The translations under genes and the position numbers were made by a program. Below are positions 1 to 4,840 of a stretch of DNA of 5,947 bases, in pieces. The stretch spans positions 1-5,947 of the forward strand of contig CANIBQ010000170.1 of assembly GCA_947465645.1 (NCBI GenBank). The letters are read 5' to 3'. The DNA is from Acidobacteriota bacterium (GTDB lineage Bacteria > Acidobacteriota > Vicinamibacteria > Vicinamibacterales > UBA2999). Positions within the stretch are counted from its first letter, which is position 1. Each line of letters starts with the position of its first letter. Below the pieces are notes generated by a model that was not told the origin of the DNA, searched no databases, and saw only the letters and a program-made list of their open reading frames with translations.

Positions 1-387
1 GACCTCGTCAATGATGAAGATCTTGTAGCGGTTGCGCACGGGCGCGATGTTCAGGCCGTCGAGCACCACCTCGCGGATGTTGTCGATACCGGTGTGGCTC
101 GCGGCATCGATCTCGAGCACGTCGATGTCCCGCCCCTGCGCGATCTCGACGCAGGCGTCACACTCACCGCAGGGATCGGCGCTCGCCCCCTTGATGCAGC
201 TCAGCGCGCGCGCCAGGATGCGCGCGGTGGTCGTCTTGCCGCAGCCGCGTGGCCCGGCAAAGACAAACGCGTGCGCGACCCGTCCGCTCGTGAGCGCGTT
301 GCGAAGCGTACGCGTGACGGCCTGCTGCCCAATCACATCGTCGAATTTCTGCGGGCGCCATTTGCGCGCGAGAACCTGGTACGCCAT
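1..387 (-). CDS. dnaX: DNA polymerase III subunit tau/gamma, N-terminal part (runs off window)
   Basis: The clamp-loader ATPase subunit, which loads the sliding clamp at the replication fork and, as tau, links the polymerase cores. The first 129 residues are in the window; the gene continues past position 1. The N-terminus [21 protein letters not shown] is the standard DnaX opening. Walker A (GPRGCGKT) lies at residues 45-52. Zinc-binding cysteines are at 64, 73, 76 and 79 (CGEC..C pattern). The Walker B strand KIFIIDEV lies at 122-129, with D127 and E128. The ATG at 387-385 is fixed by family alignment. No purine-rich ribosome binding site precedes it: the 17 bases upstream are pyrimidine-rich and follow directly on the SRP RNA 3' end, so dnaX may sit on a transcript that reads through the SRP RNA gene. 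Whether a shorter gamma form is made by frameshifting cannot be seen, because that part of the gene is missing. Confidence 0.97.
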   Translation of the reverse strand, partial: MAYQVLARKWRPQKFDDVIGQQAVTRTLRNALTSGRVAHAFVFAGPRGCGKTTTARILARALSCIKGASADPCGECDACVEIAQGRDIDVLEIDAASHTGIDNIREVVLDGLNIAPVRNRYKIFIIDEV

Positions 388-404
388 GGGGATGAAATGA
401 AGGA

Positions 405-532
405 GGTGGGTCCCACTGCGACCCGGTGCACCTGCGGCACACCTCAGGGTCTACTTAGCGCTGCTGCCTTCCGGCCCTGACGCGGTTCGCAGGCTGGGGT
501 TGCACAGGGTCCGGGCCGCAGTGCGACCCACC
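405..532 (-). ncRNA. ffs: Signal recognition particle RNA, small bacterial (4.5S) type
   Basis: The RNA scaffold that binds Ffh and guides ribosomes making membrane proteins to FtsY. On the minus strand the conserved domain IV core lies at 481-458: CAGG, then a GGAA tetraloop (CCGGAAGG) and the AGCAG internal-loop strand, matching the E. coli 4.5S core closely. The ends pair: 532-517 and 420-405 form a 16-bp terminal helix with a single mismatch. Inner complementary pieces (CCTGCG with CGCAGG, GTGCA with TGCAC) continue the long rod. The predicted length is about 128 nt, so it lacks the Alu domain of the roughly 270-nt Bacillus form. The ends are set by the helix and could be off by a few bases. 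The gene begins 11 bases after the M20 stop codon and ends 17 bases before dnaX. Confidence 0.93.
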
Positions 533-540
533 AACGAACC

Positions 541-546
541 AGTTTA
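541..546 (-). promoter_or_regulatory. Possible -10 element for the SRP RNA gene
   Basis: On the minus strand TAAACT (546-541) matches four of six bases of the sigma-70 -10 consensus and ends eight bases before the predicted RNA 5' end at 532. Its first three bases are the TAA stop codon of the upstream M20 gene. No good -35 box is visible 16-18 bases further up, where the sequence is GC-rich coding DNA. This is a weak candidate; the RNA may instead be processed from the operon transcript. Confidence 0.25.
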
Positions 547-1566
547 GCGTACCGCGAGGAGCTGCAGCGCGAGCGTTTGATACAGCTCGACGGCCTCGTT
601 CAGCTCGTCGATCGAGACGTGTTCCTCGTCGGTATGCGCGACGTGGATGGAGCCGGGGCCGAGGAGCATCGGCGTGCCCCATTTCGTCAGGAGCGGCACA
701 TCGGTCGTGTAGGGAAAGACGGCCGTATCGAAGCCGGGCACGGTGTGGAGCCTGACGGCCGGGATATCCAGCACCTCCTCGATCGAGACGAGGCCGTCCA
801 CCACGCCGAGCGCGGCGCGAACGGGGGCCGAGTCGCCGACGATGCGGAACAGGAGCTCCGCCGAGGCGCTGGGCGACACGACGTTGGGCGCGACGCCGCC
901 TTCGATGACGCCCACGGTGTAATGCGTGCGTCCGAGCACGGGATCTTCGGGAAAGGTCAGGCCGCGGATCACCATCAAGGCGTCCAGCAGCTTGTCGATC
1001 GCCGAGTCGCCGAGCTCGGGAAACGCCGAGTGCGCCGCGCGTCCCTGCGCGCGCAGCCGCACGCGCAGCACCCCGCGTGTCGCCGTGCCCAGCCGGTTTT
1101 CGGTGGGCTCACCGTTGACCAGATAGCGGACGCCCGGCACCGCCGCGTCGTTCGCGACCCGCGCGCCCTCACTGCCCCGCTCTTCGCCCACCACAAACAA
1201 CAGCGCGACGCGCGTTTCGCCGGCGGCGCGCAGGCGTTCGGCTGCGGCGACCTGCGCCGCGAGAATGCCCTTCGCATCGCACGAGCCGCGGCCGAAGACA
1301 AAGCCGCGCTCGACGCGGCTCGGAAAAAACGGAGGCACGCAGTCGAAGTGCGTCGAGAACACGACTTCGGGGGACTGGTCCAGGCGGGCGAACACGTTGA
1401 AGCGGTCGGCGCCGACCGGCTGCTGGACGACGCGGTAGCCGCGGCTGCGAAGAAGCCGCGACAACCACAGGCCGCACGGGCCTTCCTGGCCGGTCGTCGA
1501 GTCGAAATCTACGAGACTTCGCGTGAGGCCAACCGGGTCAACCGGTTCCCCACCGCTACCTGTCAC
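544..1566 (-). CDS. M20-family metallo-deacylase (DapE/ArgE-like)
   Basis: A 340-residue cytoplasmic di-zinc amidohydrolase of the ArgE/DapE/CPG2 group, which removes acyl groups from amino acids or cleaves small peptides. The expected active site is complete: STHFD with metal ligand H73 and catalytic-support D75; GRGSCDAKG with bridging D97; VGEE with general base E128 and ligand E129; NGEP with ligand E153; H179 in the dimerisation lid (GRAAHSAFP); and C-terminal ligand H311 (HVAHTDEEH). The start is a GTG that overlaps the dapA stop by four bases (GTGA), with no clear ribosome binding site, which suggests translation coupled to dapA. Operon context favours N-succinyl- (or N-acetyl-) diaminopimelate deacylation. 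N-acetylornithine or [LysW]-lysine-type substrates, or a peptidase role, remain possible. The family call is firm; the substrate is inferred, so no symbol is given. Confidence 0.9.
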   Translation of the reverse strand: MTGSGGEPVDPVGLTRSLVDFDSTTGQEGPCGLWLSRLLRSRGYRVVQQPVGADRFNVFARLDQSPEVVFSTHFDCVPPFFPSRVERGFVFGRGSCDAKGILAAQVAAAERLRAAGETRVALLFVVGEERGSEGARVANDAAVPGVRYLVNGEPTENRLGTATRGVLRVRLRAQGRAAHSAFPELGDSAIDKLLDALMVIRGLTFPEDPVLGRTHYTVGVIEGGVAPNVVSPSASAELLFRIVGDSAPVRAALGVVDGLVSIEEVLDIPAVRLHTVPGFDTAVFPYTTDVPLLTKWGTPMLLGPGSIHVAHTDEEHVSIDELNEAVELYQTLALQLLAVR

Positions 1567-2471
1567 GCGCGCGCGGCGGCGCCGAGAAGCTTCAGCTTCT
1601 GGAGCACCGTCATGATCTTCTCGCGCGCGGGGGCGCTTGGCGGAACAAGAGGCAGACGATAGACCTCTTCGACGAGTCCCATCGCCGCCATGGCGGCCTT
1701 GACCGGGATCGGGTTCGACTCGACGAAGTTCACCAGGATGAACGGCAGGAGCCAGTGGTGCAGGCGGCGGGCCGCCGCGAAGTCTCCCTTCTCGGCCAGC
1801 TCGATGATCTGCACCATCTCCGCCGGCGCCGCGTTGGACGCCACCGAGATCAGCCCGCGGCCGCCGATCGCCATCACCGCCACGGCAATCGGATCGTCGC
1901 CGCTGAGCAGCACGAAATCATCCGGGACCGAGGTGATGATCTCGCTCATCTGCACGATGTTGCCCGACGCTTCCTTGACGCCGATGATGCCGCAGCGCAG
2001 GTCAGCCAGTCGCGCCACCGTCTGCGGCTCGAGGTTGACGCCGGTGCGGCCAGGCACGTTGTACAGGATGATCGGCAGCGCCGTGCAGTCGGCGATCTCC
2101 TTGTAGTGCCGGAACAGGCCCTCCTGCGTCGGCTTGTTGTAATACGGGGTGACCGACAGGACGCCGTCGCAGCCTGCGCGCTCGAAATCCCGCACCAGCT
2201 CCACGACTTCGTTGGTGTTGTATCCACCGGCGCCGGCAAGCACGGGCACCTTGTGGTTGACCTCTTCGACCACCAGTTCGACCACCCGGCGCTTTTCGGC
2301 GCGGCTGAGGGTCGGCGCCTCGCCGGTCGTTCCGCACGGCGACACGAAATGCACACCCGCGTCAACCTGCCGGCGCACCAGCCGCTTGACCGCGGCCTCG
2401 TCGATGGAGCCGTCCTTCTTGAACGGCGTGACCAACGCGGTGCCAAGTCCGGTAAATCGGGTACGCATCAT
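1563..2471 (-). CDS. dapA: 4-hydroxy-tetrahydrodipicolinate synthase
   Basis: Condenses pyruvate with aspartate semialdehyde in the first step committed to diaminopimelate and lysine; a cytoplasmic (beta/alpha)8-barrel aldolase. The family signature is complete at 302 residues (family usually about 290-300): GTTGE at 47-51, TPYYNKP at 108-114, YNVPGRT with catalytic Y137 and carboxylate-binding R142, and GVKEASG with Schiff-base lysine K166. The start is placed at the first of two adjacent ATGs (2471 or 2468), behind a GAGGG motif; the protein then begins MMRTRFTGLGTALVTPF as expected. The frame stays open upstream to an ATG at 2549, but that 26-residue extension crosses a hairpin and matches nothing I know in DapA. 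The stop overlaps the M20 gene start (GTGA). A repeat-filled gap of 213 bases separates it from dapB. Confidence 0.97.
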   Translation of the reverse strand: MMRTRFTGLGTALVTPFKKDGSIDEAAVKRLVRRQVDAGVHFVSPCGTTGEAPTLSRAEKRRVVELVVEEVNHKVPVLAGAGGYNTNEVVELVRDFERAGCDGVLSVTPYYNKPTQEGLFRHYKEIADCTALPIILYNVPGRTGVNLEPQTVARLADLRCGIIGVKEASGNIVQMSEIITSVPDDFVLLSGDDPIAVAVMAIGGRGLISVASNAAPAEMVQIIELAEKGDFAAARRLHHWLLPFILVNFVESNPIPVKAAMAAMGLVEEVYRLPLVPPSAPAREKIMTVLQKLKLLGAAARA

Positions 2472-2475
2472 CAAT

Positions 2476-2480
2476 CCCTC
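2476..2480 (-). promoter_or_regulatory. Ribosome binding site of dapA
   Basis: GAGGG on the minus strand, four bases before the ATG at 2471 and seven before the ATG at 2468. It decides the start of dapA against the longer frame that begins at 2549. It is one of the few clear Shine-Dalgarno motifs in the window. Confidence 0.6.
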
Positions 2481-2497
2481 AGAAACCTCGTTTTGGC

Positions 2498-2540
2498 GAG
2501 CCTGACCCCGCTTCGCCACTTGGCGGGGCAGGCAAAGCTC
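2498..2540 (-). repeat. GC-rich hairpin in the dapA leader
   Basis: An inverted repeat. On the minus strand GCCTGCCCCGC pairs with GCGGGGTCAGGC through one bulged base, with outer GAGC/GCTC pairing and a loop of about 11 bases. It lies 26 bases before the dapA ATG, in the likely untranslated leader. No run of U follows it, so it is not an intrinsic terminator. It may be a dispersed palindrome, a transcript-stabilising stem or a translational control element; the sequence alone does not say which. Confidence 0.55.
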
Positions 2541-2551
2541 GTCCCACAAGC

Positions 2552-2579
2552 CTAAAGCCTAGAGCCCGGAGCCTAGAGC
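2552..2579. repeat. Four tandem heptamers
   Basis: Four contiguous 7-base units on the plus strand with consensus CTAGAGC. Units one and three differ (CTAAAGC and CCGGAGC); units two and four are identical. A further CTAGAGC lies at 2685-2691 and contains the dapB stop codon. The units resemble the short tandemly repeated heptamers found between genes in several bacterial groups. No function is evident. Confidence 0.65.
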
Positions 2580-2590
2580 AGTTTCTATTC

Positions 2591-2670
2591 GTACGTAGTG
2601 TCCGGCTTTAGCCGGACCTTGTGGGCGTCGGCTTTTCACGACGGTCCGGCTAAAGCCGGACACTACGCAC
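2591..2670. repeat. 80-bp miniature inverted-repeat element (MITE/REP-like)
   Basis: Arms 2594-2618 and 2643-2667 are perfect 25-base inverted repeats, extending to 28 bases with one mismatch (2591-2670). Each arm is itself palindromic (TCCGGCT, two bases, AGCCGGA), so the DNA can fold as one long hairpin or as two small ones. The 24-base centre holds a further 4-bp stem (GTCG/CGAC at 2627-2642). There is no transposase gene and no coding capacity. I see no unambiguous target-site duplication. It sits between dapB and dapA. It is not followed by a T run on either strand, so it is unlikely to be an intrinsic terminator. It is most likely a non-autonomous mobile palindrome, possibly spread by a REP-associated (RAYT-type) transposase encoded elsewhere; that is inference. 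Confidence 0.75.
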
Positions 2671-2684
2671 AAATGGAAAACGGT

Positions 2685-3353
2685 CTAGAGCCCCTTGAGT
2701 ACGTCTGTCATCGAGAACCAACCACGCCGGCCCGGCAGCCATTTCGCCGCCAGCAGCGCACCGGCCGCGAACCCTTTTCGATCGCGGGCCGTGTGCGTCA
2801 GCTCGATCGTATCCGAGAGACCGTCGAATCCGATGGTGTGAATCCCTGGAATCGCGCCGGCGCGGGTGGCGGAGACGTCGATGGGCCGGACGTATCCTGC
2901 GCCGACCATCGTGTCGCGCAGCATCAGCGCGGTACCGGACGGCGCGTCGCGCTTGGCCGCGTGATGCGCCTCGTGAATCCAGGCGCCGAAGCCCGCGTGC
3001 GGCTGCATCAGACGCGCGGCTTCCGCGACCATCATCCGGAACAGATTCACGCCAATGGAAAAATTCGCGGCCGCCACGACGCCGAGCCCGGCGCGCTCCG
3101 CTTGCACCTTCAGATCAGCCGCGTGCGCTTCCCAGCCGGTCGTGCCGATGACGACGGGAAGCTTGCGATCGATATAGCGTGAAAAGTTCGAGCTGAGCGC
3201 CTCGGCGGTAGAAAAATCGACGGCCACGTCGGCCGGAGCGCTCCAGTCACCCTTGCCGACGTCGATGCGGCCCGACACCTCGCACCCGTACGCCGGCGCC
3301 AGTTCCTCGATGAGCTGCCCCATCTTTCCGTAGCCGACGATCAGAAGCTTCAC
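2685..3353 (-). CDS. dapB: 4-hydroxy-tetrahydrodipicolinate reductase
   Basis: NAD(P)H-dependent reduction of the DapA product to tetrahydrodipicolinate, in the cytoplasm. The sequence shows an N-terminal Rossmann motif GYGKMG (7-12), the GTTGW loop (70-74), and the catalytic and substrate-binding stretch EAHHAAKRDAPSGTA with H130, H131, K134 and DAPSGTA at 136-142. At 222 residues it belongs to the short DapB forms (E. coli has 273). The start chosen is the GTG at 3353-3351, giving VKLLIVGYGKMG, with AAGG seven bases upstream. A GTG at 3398 overlapping the lysC stop is also in frame, but its 15 extra residues (MTLRQAQGHPAQGRG) come largely from an inserted palindromic repeat and precede the point where DapB proteins begin. 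The TAG stop lies inside a copy of the heptamer found nearby. Confidence 0.95.
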   Translation of the reverse strand: MKLLIVGYGKMGQLIEELAPAYGCEVSGRIDVGKGDWSAPADVAVDFSTAEALSSNFSRYIDRKLPVVIGTTGWEAHAADLKVQAERAGLGVVAAANFSIGVNLFRMMVAEAARLMQPHAGFGAWIHEAHHAAKRDAPSGTALMLRDTMVGAGYVRPIDVSATRAGAIPGIHTIGFDGLSDTIELTHTARDRKGFAAGALLAAKWLPGRRGWFSMTDVLKGL

Positions 3354-3371
3354 CCCTCGACCTTGCGCGGG

Positions 3372-3398
3372 GTGACCCTGAGCTTGTCGAAGGGTCAC
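3372..3398. repeat. 27-bp palindromic repeat at the lysC-dapB junction
   Basis: Perfect 8-base arms (GTGACCCT and AGGGTCAC) flank an 11-base centre that reads TCGACAAGCTC on the minus strand. The core CTTCGACAAGCTCAGG is, from memory, a repeat common in many GC-rich bacterial genomes. Its first bases (GTGA) supply both the lysC stop codon and the alternative GTG start of dapB. Read in the dapB frame it gives TLRQAQG, a peptide that turns up as an artefact where this repeat is translated. Confidence 0.75.
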
Positions 3399-4753
3399 GT
3401 AAAGAACTCCTCGTGAAGGCGGTGCATCGCGTGCGGCAGGTCCGCCTGGCGCAGGACGACGGTGATGTTCCGCCGCGAGGCGGCCTGCGAGATCATCCTC
3501 AGCGGCACTTCTTCGAGCACGCGAATCACGCGCGCGCCGATCTCCGGCTCGTTGCGCAGCCGGTCGCCGACCGCGCAGAGCAGCGCCATCTCGGGCTCGA
3601 CCGCCACTTCACCGCACGCCGACAACGCCTCGACAATCGCGTCGAGGTTGCGGCGGTCGTCCACGGTCACCGACACGCTCACCTCGGAGGTCGTGACGAC
3701 ATCGACCGCCGTCCTGAAGCGCTCGAAGACCTCGAAGACCTGGCGCAGGAAGCCGTACGAGTTGAGCATGCGGCTCGACGTGATGTCCACGACCGTGACG
3801 TCGCGCTTGGCCGCAAGACCGGTCAGGAGCGTCGGCGAATCGGCGGCGTGCGCGGTGATGATGGTACCTTGGCCGTCGGGCTTTCGCGAGTTGAGGATGC
3901 GGACGGGAATGTCGCGCTCCACCGCCGGCAGGATGGTGCTCGGGTGGAGCACCTTCGCGCCGAAGTACGCCAGCTCCGCGGCCTCGGAAAACGAGAGCTG
4001 CGACACCAGCCGCGGCGCCGACACCAGGCGAGGATCGGCGGTGAGCATGCCGTCCACGTCGGTCCAGATCTGAATCTCGGCGGCATCGAGCCCGGCACCG
4101 GCGAGCGCACCGGAATAATCCGACCCTCCCCGCCCGAGCGTCGTCGTGGTGCCGTCGACCGTGGCGCCGACGAACCCGCCCATCACCGGCACGCGGCCGG
4201 CGTCGAGGAGCGGCGTGACCGATGCCTGGAGTGCGGCGTAGGTTTCACGCAGCAGCGGGGCGGCCTGCATGAAGGTGTCGTTGGTGACGATCACGCGACG
4301 GGCGTCAACCCATTCGCCAGGCAGACCGGCAGGTGCCAGCGCCGCGGCGACGATGCGCGAGCTGAGGAGCTCACCCATGGCGGCGACGACGTCGAGCGTG
4401 CGCGGCGAGACTTCCCGCAGCACCGCGAGCGCGCGGACGACGGCCGCGAGCTGATCGAACTGTTCGTCGATGTGCGCGAGCAGGGGCATGCGGGCCCCGT
4501 CGGTGACGAGCGCCGTGGCGACGGCGCGATGCCGCTCGCGCAACTGCTCGACCTGCGCCAGGGCGGTGTCGGTGCGCGACTGGCCGGCGGCGTCGGCAAT
4601 CTCGAGCAGGGCGTCGGTGACCTTGCTCATGGCCGAGACGACGACCACCGGACCACGGCCGTCGCGCTCGCGCGCCGTGCGGACGATCTCGATGAGACGC
4701 CGGATTGCGTCGGGATCGGCGACCGACGTGCCGCCGAATTTTTGTACCACCAT
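3395..4753 (-). CDS. lysC: Aspartokinase, monofunctional, LysC type
   Basis: Phosphorylates aspartate with ATP, the entry step to lysine, threonine, methionine and diaminopimelate. At 452 residues it matches E. coli LysC (449). The kinase domain has KFGGTSV (5-11), GRGGSD (207-212) and the WTDVDGMLTADPR nucleotide-site segment (230-242). Two C-terminal ACT domains follow. The first has MLNSYGFL (329-336), VD (350-351) and TTSEVSV (354-360), which align with the lysine-binding residues of E. coli LysC (M318 to L325, V339-D340, S345-E346), with H320 replaced by N331. Lysine feedback inhibition is therefore likely. There is no homoserine dehydrogenase fusion. The ATG at 4753 is fixed by the MVVQKFGG start, yet no Shine-Dalgarno motif precedes it; the leader is a heptamer array that can fold. 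The stop overlaps the repeat at the dapB junction. Confidence 0.97.
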   Translation of the reverse strand: MVVQKFGGTSVADPDAIRRLIEIVRTARERDGRGPVVVVSAMSKVTDALLEIADAAGQSRTDTALAQVEQLRERHRAVATALVTDGARMPLLAHIDEQFDQLAAVVRALAVLREVSPRTLDVVAAMGELLSSRIVAAALAPAGLPGEWVDARRVIVTNDTFMQAAPLLRETYAALQASVTPLLDAGRVPVMGGFVGATVDGTTTTLGRGGSDYSGALAGAGLDAAEIQIWTDVDGMLTADPRLVSAPRLVSQLSFSEAAELAYFGAKVLHPSTILPAVERDIPVRILNSRKPDGQGTIITAHAADSPTLLTGLAAKRDVTVVDITSSRMLNSYGFLRQVFEVFERFRTAVDVVTTSEVSVSVTVDDRRNLDAIVEALSACGEVAVEPEMALLCAVGDRLRNEPEIGARVIRVLEEVPLRMISQAASRRNITVVLRQADLPHAMHRLHEEFFT

Positions 4754-4840
4754 AGTCGATAGCTGGTAGCCGGTAGGTGGTAGCGGTTCTCGGTTCTGGG
4801 ATCGTGCTACCAGCTACCGACTACCGACTACCAGCTAGCG
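4754..4840. repeat. Degenerate tandem heptamer array filling the asd-lysC gap
   Basis: The whole 87-base gap is 7-base periodic. From 4760 to 4797 the plus strand reads in TAGCTGG/TAGCCGG-like units, ending in two exact CGGTTCT copies (4784-4797). After a short break, 4806-4840 holds five units of form RCTACCR (for example GCTACCG, ACTACCG), the last one degenerate. The second block is the approximate reverse complement of the first, so the transcript can form a long imperfect stem. On the minus strand, UAGCUGGUAG near the asd stop pairs with CUACCAGCUA, which ends seven bases before the lysC ATG. The array abuts the asd stop codon on one side and the lysC start on the other. I see no promoter in it. 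Confidence 0.75.

Noticed and set aside
400..420. Perfect plus-strand Shine-Dalgarno AAGGAGGTG
   Set aside because: No suitable start codon with a credible protein follows; the bases belong to the minus-strand SRP RNA end and the dnaX leader.
577..1662. Long plus-strand frame of 361 codons opposite the M20 gene
   Set aside because: It lies antisense to a gene with a complete catalytic site; its composition (many R, A, D, H, few hydrophobic stretches) is typical of the reverse strand of GC-rich genes, and no domain is recognisable.
2472..2549. Upstream ATG at 2549 as the dapA start
   Set aside because: The extension crosses a hairpin, has no family match and no ribosome binding site, whereas GAGGG fits the starts at 2471/2468.
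2591..2670. Intrinsic terminator after dapB
   Set aside because: The stem is strong, but neither strand has a T run after it; the base of the hairpin is followed by mixed sequence.
2472..2684. Lysine riboswitch before dapA
   Set aside because: The gap is fully accounted for by repeats and a simple hairpin; the multi-helix core and conserved motifs of the L box are not seen.
2598..3182. Plus-strand frame starting inside the miniature element (begins MSGFSRT)
   Set aside because: The start is repeat sequence and the rest is antisense to dapB. Peptides of the kind SGFSRT...AKAGHY arise from translating this sort of repeat.
3413..4762. Long plus-strand frame of 449 codons opposite lysC
   Set aside because: It mirrors the aspartokinase gene over almost its full length; GC-rich codon bias keeps the antisense frame open. 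No recognisable motif.
4754..4840. CRISPR array
   Set aside because: The units are 7 bases long, contiguous and degenerate, without spacers.
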